DNA of 64,000 bases from Jejubacter sp036620675 (GTDB lineage Bacteria > Pseudomonadota > Gammaproteobacteria > Enterobacterales > Enterobacteriaceae), in NCBI GenBank assembly GCA_036620675.1, contig JAZHEE010000003.1; one strand, 5' to 3'. This document shows, piece after piece, positions 1 through 7,948 of the stretch. Position 1 is the stretch's first letter, and the number at the start of each line of letters is the position of its first letter. The translations under genes were made by a program, and so were the position numbers. The notes beneath the pieces are model-generated. The model saw nothing but the letters and a program-made list of their open reading frames with translations, did not search any database and was not told the origin of the DNA.

Positions 1-148
1 GCCGCATGGCGTACCGGCTTATGCCGGGCGCCATCGGTATAAATTCGCCGGGAAGATCCCGACGGTACCGGGTATGCGGAGGGGTTCCCCTGCGGTCCCT
101 TACCCCTGAAAAAATAACAATTGAAACTGACCTCTGGAGAACTCTGTG
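1..148. repeat. Intergenic palindromes upstream of yjcH
   Basis: This stretch before yjcH holds a strong imperfect hairpin at about 4-35 (outer arms ATGGCG and CGCCAT, inner arms CCGG). It resembles the REP-type palindromes that often sit between cotranscribed enteric genes. A second, weaker GC-rich inverted repeat lies at about 75-100. In E. coli acs lies just upstream of yjcH, but no acs coding sequence is visible here. Assignment to a REP class is inference. Confidence 0.4.
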
Positions 149-460
149 ATGAATGATGTCATTTGTCAGCGGATAGAAGGGAGTGTGCATTTCAGGGAGC
201 TGGTAGCCAAACGTCAAAAATTCGCCTGGACGCTATCGCTGATAATGCTGGCGATTTACGTAGGCTTTATTTTACTCATCGCCTTCGCCCCGGCCTGGCT
301 GGGAACGCCGCTACACGGACAGACCAGCGTGACCAGAGGGATCCCTATCGGCATCGGCGTTATCATAATCTCTTTCATTCTGACCGGCATTTACGTCTGG
401 CGCGCCAACGGCGAATTCGATCGCCTGAACAAAGCCGTACGCCAGGAGGTGAACGCATGA
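149..460 (+). CDS. yjcH: YjcH, DUF485 inner-membrane protein of the acetate operon
   Basis: Small inner-membrane protein of the DUF485 family, cotranscribed with acs and actP in E. coli. It has two membrane segments, at about residues 25-45 and 60-83, separated by a conserved loop containing SVTRGIPIGIG. Its length of about 103 residues matches E. coli YjcH (104). A GTG codon directly precedes the ATG at 149; I chose the ATG because it aligns with the E. coli start and has a GGAGA Shine-Dalgarno at 136-140. Its stop overlaps the actP start (ATGA), suggesting translational coupling. Its molecular function is unknown. Confidence 0.93.
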   Translation: MNDVICQRIEGSVHFRELVAKRQKFAWTLSLIMLAIYVGFILLIAFAPAWLGTPLHGQTSVTRGIPIGIGVIIISFILTGIYVWRANGEFDRLNKAVRQEVNA

Positions 461-2100
461 AGGCTCTCTATCTCCTGTTGTTGACGGCACCCGTCGCCTC
501 GGCTGCCGACGCCATTAGCGGCGTGGTGGAGCGTCAACCCACCAACTGGCAGGCCATCATCATGTTTGTGGTGTTCGTCCTGCTGACGCTGGGCATTACC
601 TGGTGGGCTTCAAAGCGCACCCGGTCGCGTAGCGATTACTACACCGCCGGAGGCAATATCACCGGCTTTCAGAACGGGCTGGCGATTTCCGGGGACTTTA
701 TGTCTGCCGCCTCCTTTCTGGGCATTTCAGCGCTGGTCTATACCTCTGGCTACGACGGCCTGATCTACTCGCTGGGTTTCCTGGTCGGCTGGCCCATCAT
801 TCTGTTTTTAATCGCCGAGCGGCTGCGCAATCTGGGCCGCTATACCTTCGCCGATGTCGCCTCTTATCGCCTGAAACAGCGGCCAATTCGCACGCTTTCC
901 GCCTGCGGTTCGCTGGTGGTGGTGGCCCTTTACCTCATCGCCCAGATGGTGGGTGCCGGTAAGCTTATCGAGCTGCTGTTCGGTCTGAATTACCACGTGG
1001 CGGTCGTACTGGTGGGGGTTCTGATGGTGATGTATGTCCTGTTCGGCGGCATGCTGGCCACCACCTGGGTGCAGATAATTAAGGCAGTATTGCTGCTGTT
1101 CGGCGCCAGCTTTATGGCCTTTATGGTAATGCGCCACGTCGGTTTCAGCTTCAGCAATCTGTTTAGCGAAGCAGTACAGGTGCACCCCAACGGCCTGGAT
1201 ATTATGCGTCCTGGCGGTCTGGTGAAGGATCCTGTCTCCGCGCTGTCTCTGGGCCTGGGGCTGATGTTCGGTACCGCAGGGCTGCCCCATATCCTGATGC
1301 GTTTCTTCACCGTTAGCGACGCCCGGGAAGCCCGTAAGAGCGTGTTCTACGCTACCGGTTTTATGGGCTACTTCTACATCCTGACCTTTATTATCGGTTT
1401 TGGAGCCATCATGCTGGTGGGGGCAAATCCTGCCTTTAAAGATGCCGCAGGTGCGCTTATCGGCGGCAACAATATGGCGGCTGTGCACCTGGCTAATGCA
1501 GTAGGCGGTAATCTGTTCCTTGGATTTATCTCCGCCGTCGCCTTCGCCACCATTCTTGCCGTCGTGGCCGGGTTGACGCTGGCGGGCGCCTCCGCAGTTT
1601 CTCACGATCTGTACGCCAACGTATTCCGCCAGGGCGCCACCGAGCGCGATGAGCTGCGGGTATCGAAAATTACTGTACTGGTGCTGGGGGTAATCGCGAT
1701 CCTGCTGGGGATTTTGTTCGAAAATCAGAACATCGCCTTTATGGTGGGGCTGGCCTTCTCCATCGCCGCCAGCTGTAACTTCCCGATCATCCTGCTTTCC
1801 ATGTACTGGTCGAAGCTGACTACTCGCGGCGCGATGATCGGCGGCTGGCTGGGGCTGCTGACCGCGGTGATCCTGATGATCCTCGGCCCCACGATCTGGG
1901 TGCAGATTCTGGGGCATACCGCACCACTTTTCCCGTATGAGTACCCGGCACTGTTTTCGATTCTGGTGGCCTTTATCGGGATCTGGCTGTTTTCGATTAC
2001 CGATAACAGCCCCGAAGGTGCCCGGGAACGCTCCCAGTTCCGCGCCCAGTTTATCCGTTCCCAGACCGGGATCGGTATCGAACAGGGCCGTGCCCACTAA
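457..2100 (+). CDS. actP: ActP, cation/acetate symporter
   Basis: Sodium:solute symporter family (SSS) permease for acetate and other short monocarboxylates, acting with acetyl-CoA synthetase in acetate scavenging. It is 547 residues long (E. coli 549), with an N-terminal signal-like segment and about 13 membrane spans. The conserved block SRSDYYTAGGNITGFQNGLA follows the first span. The open frame extends upstream in another register over yjcH, but the real start is the ATG at 457, preceded by AGGAGG and overlapping the yjcH stop by four bases. A GC-rich hairpin follows at 2111-2128. Confidence 0.96.
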   Translation: MKALYLLLLTAPVASAADAISGVVERQPTNWQAIIMFVVFVLLTLGITWWASKRTRSRSDYYTAGGNITGFQNGLAISGDFMSAASFLGISALVYTSGYDGLIYSLGFLVGWPIILFLIAERLRNLGRYTFADVASYRLKQRPIRTLSACGSLVVVALYLIAQMVGAGKLIELLFGLNYHVAVVLVGVLMVMYVLFGGMLATTWVQIIKAVLLLFGASFMAFMVMRHVGFSFSNLFSEAVQVHPNGLDIMRPGGLVKDPVSALSLGLGLMFGTAGLPHILMRFFTVSDAREARKSVFYATGFMGYFYILTFIIGFGAIMLVGANPAFKDAAGALIGGNNMAAVHLANAVGGNLFLGFISAVAFATILAVVAGLTLAGASAVSHDLYANVFRQGATERDELRVSKITVLVLGVIAILLGILFENQNIAFMVGLAFSIAASCNFPIILLSMYWSKLTTRGAMIGGWLGLLTAVILMILGPTIWVQILGHTAPLFPYEYPALFSILVAFIGIWLFSITDNSPEGARERSQFRAQFIRSQTGIGIEQGRAH

Positions 2101-2394
2101 CTGACTTTCTCCCGGCCTGCGGGCCGGGGGCTTATCACGTGATCTGAATCACGCTTTAATCCCCCTTCTGCGAACGTTTTCACACTTACGACTGCTTTTT
2201 TCTTTTACATCATTTTTAAATGGTGAACCCCTGTCGCAATCCTCCCCTCCTCAATCAACTCACCAATATTTTTCTGAACAGCCATTTTACTGAATTACTT
2301 TTCCTTCTGATTGGTTCAGATATTAGCCTAAAGACATGATCAACTACGGGTGATAAAGTACTTTCCAGGGGGATACTGATAATGGGAAGGCCGT
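2101..2394. other. actP downstream region with hairpin and left direct-repeat copy
   Basis: The region contains a terminator-like hairpin at 2111-2128 (CCCGGCC / GGCCGGG, no T-run). It also holds a CRP-like palindrome at 2139-2154 (CGTGA-TCTGAA-TCACG) and the left copy of a 50-bp direct repeat at 2141-2190. The rest, 2191-2394, is AT-rich and probably holds the promoter of the following module. The Shine-Dalgarno GGGAAGG lies just before the ATG at 2395. Confidence 0.6.
2141..2190 (+). repeat. 50-bp direct repeat, left copy
   Basis: This 50-bp sequence, beginning GATCTGAATCACGC and ending TTTTCACACTTACG, recurs without mismatch at 3621-3670. A 9-bp CCCGGCCTG also precedes both copies, 21 bases upstream here and 1 base upstream of the right copy. 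The two copies bound an AT-rich module of about 1.4 kb. Either an insertion that duplicated the target or a tandem duplication could produce this. Confidence 0.95.
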
Positions 2395-3090
2395 ATGAGC
2401 AACAGGTCAGACATTATAGATAAAAGCAGGGCCATTTTAACAAGAGGCGCTAGTGGCCTTATCTATACCGAAGAGTTGGGATGGATAGATTTGGGCCATG
2501 CCAGGGGGGAGGATATAGAAAATTTATTATCCCAATTCAGGTATGGTGAGGTCAGCGGAAAAGATAAATACCGCATATCCTACAAACAGAAAATGGTCTA
2601 TAAAAACTATGTTTTCACTACCGGACGTTTCGCCGAGTGGGAAGTAAAAAGAGGTCGTTCACGTAGTGAAGTTGAAAGCATTGCATTAGCAATAGTGATG
2701 CACACCGCCTACATGTTCGAATCATGGCAAACGCATTTTAGTTGGGTAACAGATAGTGGCTTTAGCGCAGAAGATCTTGTATCTGACCTGTTGAGTTTCT
2801 ATTCGGTAGTCCGGCCTTCAAATTACCTCGGAAGACTGACCATCGATGCCAAAGAGAAAGCTTTAAGACGCTGGGACTTTTACGGGGCGGTAGGCCAGCA
2901 TAAGAACAAATCATTCCTGCCTTTACTCTTCCCGGACCCAGACAATCCTTGTGGTCGTCGCTTCCCTTATCACGGCCAACTTCCTTACTGGATGCGTTAT
3001 ATTCGCCCATTCAAAAATATTAACAGTAGCATAGCAAAGCCACTCGCAAAGAATGGTGTTAGCTTTGGTTTATTTACAGGTGGGGCATGA
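2395..3090 (+). CDS. Hypothetical protein, possibly DUF4056-like
   Basis: Protein of 231 residues with no signal peptide and no clear membrane span. The block from about residue 95 to 145 (ALAIVMHTAYMFESWQ followed by FSAEDLVSDLLSFY) recalls DUF4056-type proteins, which carry a glutamine-containing helix and an S-E-D-L-V-S motif. WIDLGHARGEDI at about residues 27-38 also fits. I give that family only moderate weight and assign no function. The gene is AT-rich compared with its neighbours and overlaps the next gene by four bases (ATGA). It lies inside the direct-repeat-bounded module, so horizontal acquisition is likely. Confidence 0.65.
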   Translation: MSNRSDIIDKSRAILTRGASGLIYTEELGWIDLGHARGEDIENLLSQFRYGEVSGKDKYRISYKQKMVYKNYVFTTGRFAEWEVKRGRSRSEVESIALAIVMHTAYMFESWQTHFSWVTDSGFSAEDLVSDLLSFYSVVRPSNYLGRLTIDAKEKALRRWDFYGAVGQHKNKSFLPLLFPDPDNPCGRRFPYHGQLPYWMRYIRPFKNINSSIAKPLAKNGVSFGLFTGGA

Positions 3091-3503
3091 AAAAGAATAT
3101 TCGCATCATCCTGTTGATTATCGCAGCCTTATTCATTGTGTGGAATGTTATATTAATTAAGTTCACACCGGGGCCGGGAGAGTCCTCACGATATAAAGAG
3201 AGTGATTTTTTAAGTTACTACTGGTTTACCGATAATCTGATTAAAAATGCTCCCAGGATCAGCAATCATTATCAGTTTGAATATTGGGAATTAGATGGAT
3301 CATCCCCACGTATGAGCATTATTGAATATCATGATGCTACTGATGCTGACGCACTACGTGATTACTTGAACCACATGAAATTTAACAAAAAAAAGACAGA
3401 TTCGCATGGTGAGAGATGGGAAAAAAAGAACACGGGAACGGTTTATATAAACGAAGCCAAAGGTGAAAAAGTTATTATCTTATCTTTACTAACCTACCCA
3501 TAG
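3087..3503 (+). CDS. Hypothetical membrane-anchored protein
   Basis: Protein of 138 residues that I do not recognise. A hydrophobic N-terminal segment at about residues 5-25, after a KKN start, should anchor it in the inner membrane or act as an uncleaved signal. The rest is polar and Tyr/Lys-rich. Its start overlaps the stop of the preceding gene (ATGA), so the two are probably translated together. The pair could be an enzyme with a membrane-bound partner or an effector with an immunity protein; this is inference from layout only. Codon use is AT-rich, unlike flanking core genes. Confidence 0.6.
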   Translation: MKKNIRIILLIIAALFIVWNVILIKFTPGPGESSRYKESDFLSYYWFTDNLIKNAPRISNHYQFEYWELDGSSPRMSIIEYHDATDADALRDYLNHMKFNKKKTDSHGERWEKKNTGTVYINEAKGEKVIILSLLTYP

Positions 3504-3722
3504 AATCTATACCCCGGTTCAGAGATCCCCTCATTAACGGATTATTTACAACGGGAAAGTCAGTATACCAGCCTTGCATATCAACAGCTTCTGTGGAGTG
3601 GAGAGCTTCGCCCGGCCTGGGATCTGAATCACGCTTTAATCCCCCTTCTGCGAACGTTTTCACACTTACGCCGGGGAAAAGTGGGATACAGATCGCATGA
3701 AACAGCGCCAGTTTGTGATTAA
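3504..3722 (+). pseudogene. Possible gene remnant in frame after the 3087-3503 stop
   Basis: Directly after the TAG at 3501-3503 the same frame stays open for about 72 codons to the TAA at 3720-3722. It reads protein-like (for example SLTDYLQRESQYTS and LRPAWDLNHALIPLLRTF). It runs through the right direct-repeat copy. It has no good start of its own. It could be the 3' remnant of a lost gene or simply a chance open frame. Confidence 0.25.
3621..3670 (+). repeat. 50-bp direct repeat, right copy
   Basis: Exact match to 2141-2190. In this copy the sequence just before the repeat differs, so the CRP-like palindrome present at the left copy is cut in half here. Confidence 0.95.
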
Positions 3723-3729
3723 CATCACA
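3714..3729. promoter_or_regulatory. CRP-type palindrome in a gap between converging genes
   Basis: TGTGA-TTAACA-TCACA matches both conserved half-sites of the cAMP-CRP operator. It lies between the rightward module and the leftward glycosidase-like gene, so no gene starts beside it on either strand. It may be left over from a rearranged promoter. Confidence 0.5.
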
Positions 3730-3806
3730 TTTCCCCCCCATCCTGCGCGCCAGCGCCGCTATCGCCTTCTCCCGTACGCTGACAGCGCCATCGCCAGGTC
3801 TTACTC

Positions 3807-5351
3807 TTATCCCGGTAACGAAGCCGCCAGAGCGCGTAGCCGTTCCGGTGCAAAAAGCTGCGGCGCCGCCAGCGGCGCAGAGACGGGCAGCGTCGGAAAC
3901 CAGCGTTCCAGCTCATCGGCGTACGCCTTCAGAGCCTTGACATGGGGAATCAGCGATTCCTGCGATGCGCCATAGCGCTCACGCCACAGCGCTGCAACCA
4001 CGGACTCTGCTACCAGACCAAACATCTGGCTGTAGCGCCCGGCGCACTGCCAGGCCGTCTGCAAAACGCCAAAGGCGTCGCTTTGGCCCTGGAGCTGCGG
4101 CTGTAGTTCCCGAAGCCGCGTAATGGCGGCGGCGCACAGATGCGCCGACGACGATTTCTCCAGCTGAATCAGCGTACGCTGTTCATGGCCAAGCTGAGGA
4201 TCATCGCCCGGCAGCAACGGCTGGAACGCCAGCGCCCAGCGGGCGCTACGGGTATCCATATGCAGCAGTTGCTCGGCCTGGGCCAGACTTTCCGGCGCCT
4301 GGCTCTGCCAATGCAGACGGCGGCCCAGCAGATTACAGGTTTTCGCCAACCAGTTAGCGCTGGCGCCGTAGAGTTCCGCTATTTGCTGGCGCTGCTGACA
4401 GGTGCGGAAAGTCATGCCTTGCTCCGCGAACCAGGCCTCCAGCAGCGGAGCGCTGGGCTCGCCAAGGCGCGCCGCGCGCAAACCGCTGAGATTGACCTCG
4501 TTAACGGAGCCAATAAGCGAACTGTCGCTCAGCCACTGCCAGTTAATACGGGCGGTGACCGCCTCCACGCCGCCGGGGGCCACGCTCTGGGCCCAGCTCA
4601 GACGCCCCTGGATTTCATCGGCCAGGTAGCAGGGCAGTACCGACCAGCCATAGCCGATCCCCCACAGATCGAATTCGATCCACTTGATATGGGGTAGCGT
4701 GGCGATCAGCGGATGGTTTGCGAAGCCGGGATGATAGTCAAGTTCTGTAGCTTTGAGCGAAGCGCGAACTTCTTCCGGTAGCGATGTCAGTACTGACTGA
4801 AGCTGCTGGCGCGGCCAGGAGGTATCGATAAAGTCGCGCAACACCAGTTGCTTACCGGCAATGCGCAGGGAACGCCAGATATCGTGTAGCGCGGCTTTCC
4901 ATGGGCCGGGCTGCCAGGCGGGCGTGGTCAGGCTCAGCACCAGGCCACGTAGCGTCGGCATTTTCAGCAACGGCGCCAGGGTCGATTGATAAAAGTCGCT
5001 CCAGAACGACAAACCGCCGTCCGGAGCCTGTTCGGGAAACTTCTGGCGCAGAGTTTCCTGTGGCGGCGCCGCTTCGGCCTGTAGCCAGAAGGCAAGATTG
5101 TGCTGCTCCAGCCAGCGCGCCACCCGCTGCAGGTAAAGCAGCGCATGACGCCGCTGATGACGCAAATTTCCCGACTCCAGCCGGGAAGCGAAAGGCGAAG
5201 GCTCCGCCAGCAGCGCCAGTAGCTCCTGCTGGTGCAGTATGACGCCGGTAAAGCCATAGCGCTTCGCGACTGCGACCGCCTGCTCCAGCCTGGGCCAGTG
5301 CCAGATAAAGGGGCTGTTTAGCTCCAGCAGTTGATGAGGAATTCGCGCCAT
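3807..5351 (-). CDS. Glycoside-hydrolase-like protein
   Basis: Protein of 514 residues with the look of a TIM-barrel carbohydrate-active enzyme. An N-terminal alternation of strands and helices contains GFTGVILHQQELLALL. A central block contains WIEFDLWGIGYGWSVLP, then ARINWQWLSDSSLIGSVNEVN, resembling alpha-glucuronidase-type barrels. I cannot assign a GH family or the catalytic acids. No signal peptide is visible, so it is probably cytoplasmic. I chose the ATG at 5351, preceded by GGAGAG; a GTG further upstream at 5384 lacks a ribosome-binding site. It is divergent from an NAD-dependent sugar oxidoreductase, which suggests joint sugar or uronate catabolism. Confidence 0.55.
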   Translation of the reverse strand: MARIPHQLLELNSPFIWHWPRLEQAVAVAKRYGFTGVILHQQELLALLAEPSPFASRLESGNLRHQRRHALLYLQRVARWLEQHNLAFWLQAEAAPPQETLRQKFPEQAPDGGLSFWSDFYQSTLAPLLKMPTLRGLVLSLTTPAWQPGPWKAALHDIWRSLRIAGKQLVLRDFIDTSWPRQQLQSVLTSLPEEVRASLKATELDYHPGFANHPLIATLPHIKWIEFDLWGIGYGWSVLPCYLADEIQGRLSWAQSVAPGGVEAVTARINWQWLSDSSLIGSVNEVNLSGLRAARLGEPSAPLLEAWFAEQGMTFRTCQQRQQIAELYGASANWLAKTCNLLGRRLHWQSQAPESLAQAEQLLHMDTRSARWALAFQPLLPGDDPQLGHEQRTLIQLEKSSSAHLCAAAITRLRELQPQLQGQSDAFGVLQTAWQCAGRYSQMFGLVAESVVAALWRERYGASQESLIPHVKALKAYADELERWFPTLPVSAPLAAPQLFAPERLRALAASLPG

Positions 5352-5451
5352 GCCGCTCTCCGTTTCAGGAAGTGTGCCTGGCACTGTTTTACCCCGAATG
5401 GCCCGCGTGTCAAAGGGGGATTTTAAATGACTCTATGCTAAGGGAGACAAA

Positions 5452-6744
5452 ATGAAACGCTACGCACTGGTCGGCACCGGCGGTCGCGCCGGGCTCTATA
5501 TTGAGGCTATCGGCGGTACCTTTCGCCATAACGCGCAGATGGTCGCCTTCTGTGACACTAACCAGACCCGAATGGATTACGCTAATCGCCTGCTGGAAAA
5601 AGCAGGTGTTGCACCAGTCAGTACCTGGAAAGCGGACAGATTCGAGGCGATGATTCACGAAACCCGGCCCGATGTGGTGATCGTCACCACCGTGGATCGC
5701 ACCCACGACGACTATATCGTGCGCGCCCTGCGCGCGGGCTGCGACGTGATTACCGAAAAGCCGATGACCATCGATGAGCAGCGCGCACTGCGCATCCTCG
5801 ACGCCATTGAAGAAACAGGCCGCGAGGTACGTGTCGCTTTTAACTACCGCTATGCGCCGCACCACAGCAAGGTTCGCGAACTGCTGCGCGACGGCGTGAT
5901 TGGCGAGATCTTTTCGGTGCACTTCGAATGGCTGCTCAATACCGAACACGGTGCCGACTATTTCCGGCGCTGGCATCGGGAAAAACGCAACAGCGGCGGG
6001 CTGCTGGTGCACAAATCCACCCACCACTTCGACCTGATGAACTTCTGGCTGGACAGCTATCCGGAACGGGTTTACGCCGAAGGAGATCTACGTTTCTATG
6101 GTCGCGAAAACGCGGAACGACGCGGTATTACGCAGTTTTATCCCCGGGCTCACGGCTACCCGGCGGCGAAAGACGATCCCTTCGCCCTGGATATGGCGGA
6201 CAACCCTCAGCTTAAAGGGCTCTACCTGGATGCCGAACACGAAGATAACTACTTCCGCGACCAGAACGTCTTTAGCGACGGCATTACGATTGAAGATACC
6301 TTATCGGTGCTGGTGAAGTACCAGAATCGGGTACAGCTGACCTATTCGCTAAACGCATACCTGCCCTGGGAAGGGCTGAACATTGTGTTTAATGGTAGTA
6401 AAGGGCGGCTGGAGATGAAGCTGGTGGAGATGTCTTACGTTAACGCCGGTGGCGAACGGGATAACGAAGGCAGCCTGGAAAGCTGCGATATCACGGTATT
6501 TCCGATGTTCGGCGCCCCCTGGAAAGCGGAGTTTACCGTCGGCGAAGGGGGTCATGGCGGCGGCGACAACGCCATGCTGGCGGATCTGTTCGGCGAACCG
6601 GGAGAAGATCCGCTCAAACGCGCCGCCGATCATCGGGCTGGTGCCCTCTCTATTCTGACCGGCATCGCAGGCAATCGCTCCCTGCAACTTCAGCGTCCGG
6701 TACAGTTTAAGGAGTTTGAGTTAATCCGCCGTCTGAAAGGCTAG
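5452..6744 (+). CDS. Gfo/Idh/MocA-family oxidoreductase
   Basis: NAD(P)-dependent oxidoreductase of 430 residues acting on a sugar or polyol-type substrate. The N-terminal Rossmann fold shows GTGGRAG at residues 8-14. The family signature EKP is at 102-104, with the catalytic-type lysine at 103, and NYRYAPHH follows at about 125-132. The C-terminal half carries the expected alpha/beta substrate domain, with HKSTHHFDL supplying conserved histidines. The Shine-Dalgarno is AGGGAGA. Its stop overlaps the cidB stop on the other strand (CTAG at 6741-6744). The substrate is unknown; the divergent glycosidase-like gene is the likely partner. Confidence 0.88.
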   Translation: MKRYALVGTGGRAGLYIEAIGGTFRHNAQMVAFCDTNQTRMDYANRLLEKAGVAPVSTWKADRFEAMIHETRPDVVIVTTVDRTHDDYIVRALRAGCDVITEKPMTIDEQRALRILDAIEETGREVRVAFNYRYAPHHSKVRELLRDGVIGEIFSVHFEWLLNTEHGADYFRRWHREKRNSGGLLVHKSTHHFDLMNFWLDSYPERVYAEGDLRFYGRENAERRGITQFYPRAHGYPAAKDDPFALDMADNPQLKGLYLDAEHEDNYFRDQNVFSDGITIEDTLSVLVKYQNRVQLTYSLNAYLPWEGLNIVFNGSKGRLEMKLVEMSYVNAGGERDNEGSLESCDITVFPMFGAPWKAEFTVGEGGHGGGDNAMLADLFGEPGEDPLKRAADHRAGALSILTGIAGNRSLQLQRPVQFKEFELIRRLKG

Positions 6745-7439
6745 AAAAGCAGGCGGGATACCAGCGGGGCAGCCAGCACCATGATGACGCCGGAGAGCAT
6801 CATGACAAGGCTCGCCACCATACCCTCCTGCGGGCCCATCTCGCAGGAACGAGCGGTTCCGGCGCCGTGCGAAGCGGCGCCCAACGCAGCGCCTTTCGCC
6901 ACGCCCTCGCGAATTGCGAGCCGCAGAAACAGCACATCCCCCACCGCCATACCAAACACGCCAGTCACTACCACAAATAGCGCCACCAGATCCGGCTGAC
7001 CGCCCATGGGCTGCGCCGCCGCCAGAGCGAAAGGCGTGGTAATGGAGCGTACCGCCAGGCTGCGCTGCACCTCGTCGGACAGCATCAGCCAGCGCGCCAG
7101 CCAGACCGAGCTGGTCACCGCCACCACCGTCGCGGTCAGCGTTCCTGCGCACAGCGACATCCAGTGGCGACGAATCAACGCCAGGTTCTCATATACCGGT
7201 ACGGCAAAGGCGATCGTCGCCGGCCCCAGCAGCCAGATCAGCCAGTGGCTTTGCGAGATATAGTTTTGATAAGAGATATGCCCAAAGACCAGTACCGCCA
7301 CCAGCAGCAATGGCGTAAAGACCAGCGGCATCAGCGGCAGTTTGCGAAAGCGGCGCCATAGTCGCTTATTGAAATAGTAGAGCACCAGAGTCAACCCCAG
7401 GCAAAACAGCCCGAGCGGCAGATTAGTCACCGACCACAT
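6741..7439 (-). CDS. CidB/LrgB-family membrane protein
   Basis: Inner-membrane protein of 232 residues in the LrgB/CidB (YohK) family, linked to murein hydrolase export, autolysis control or metabolite export. About seven hydrophobic spans are visible. The family block is TTPFALAAAQPMGG, and GAASHGAGTARSCEMG lies near the C-terminus. Start choice: the ATG at 7439 begins MWSVTNLPLG and overlaps the end of cidA by 17 bases; an ATG at 7454 is possible. It forms an operon with cidA, opposite a LysR regulator, as in other cid loci. Confidence 0.88.
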   Translation of the reverse strand: MWSVTNLPLGLFCLGLTLVLYYFNKRLWRRFRKLPLMPLVFTPLLLVAVLVFGHISYQNYISQSHWLIWLLGPATIAFAVPVYENLALIRRHWMSLCAGTLTATVVAVTSSVWLARWLMLSDEVQRSLAVRSITTPFALAAAQPMGGQPDLVALFVVVTGVFGMAVGDVLFLRLAIREGVAKGAALGAASHGAGTARSCEMGPQEGMVASLVMMLSGVIMVLAAPLVSRLLF

Positions 7440-7845
7440 CCTTGCGCGCCGCACGCGCCACTTCGAAACGGTAAATTTTCTCGACCACCCAGCCGGTAGC
7501 GCCCAGTACCATCAGCGTACTGAGCGCGATCACCAGCAGAATCCGCCAACCGTCCGCCAGCAGCAATTGGGTGTAATTCACTACCGCCACCACCGCAGGC
7601 ACAAAGAACAACAGCATTTCAGCCAGCAGCCATCTGGCACCATCACGAACCCAGTTGATGGGCACAATACGCAGCAGAATTAATGATAATAGCAGCAACA
7701 TCCCGACAAGATTGGCGGGAAGCGGAAGATGAAACCATCCTACCATCAGTTGCGCCACCAGAAACAGACCGGCATACAGCAACACCTGGAAGGGCGTCGT
7801 TAACCGGGAAACAACGGGCGCAAAAGCGCGCGGCGCCGCAGGCAT
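7423..7845 (-). CDS. CidA/LrgA-family holin-like protein
   Basis: Small holin-like membrane protein of 140 residues in the LrgA/CidA (YohJ) family, with four hydrophobic segments. The typical block LPLPANLVGMLLLLSLI corresponds to the conserved P-x-x-x-V-G-M-L motif, followed by FFVPAVVAV. The ATG at 7845 is preferred because an upstream in-frame start at 7956 would run into the divergent LysR gene. No strong Shine-Dalgarno is seen, so the exact start is uncertain. The gap to lysR (7846-7948) should hold both promoters. Confidence 0.85.
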   Translation of the reverse strand: MPAAPRAFAPVVSRLTTPFQVLLYAGLFLVAQLMVGWFHLPLPANLVGMLLLLSLILLRIVPINWVRDGARWLLAEMLLFFVPAVVAVVNYTQLLLADGWRILLVIALSTLMVLGATGWVVEKIYRFEVARAARKDVVGD

Positions 7846-7948
7846 AGCGTCAGACCCTGAAAAAATAGCCAGGAGTGCAGTATAGTAAGCCTGCGATAAT
7901 GCAAGTAATGAATTAAACTCATCGCAGGTATAGTTAACAGGAATAGTT

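Noticed and set aside
808..2097. Open frame of 429 codons opposite actP
   Set aside because: His/Gln-rich reverse reading of a membrane-protein gene; no Shine-Dalgarno and no homology.
3697..3975. Small Arg/Ser-rich open frame after the direct-repeat module
   Set aside because: It overlaps the 3' end of the glycosidase-like gene on the other strand and has low-complexity shadow composition.
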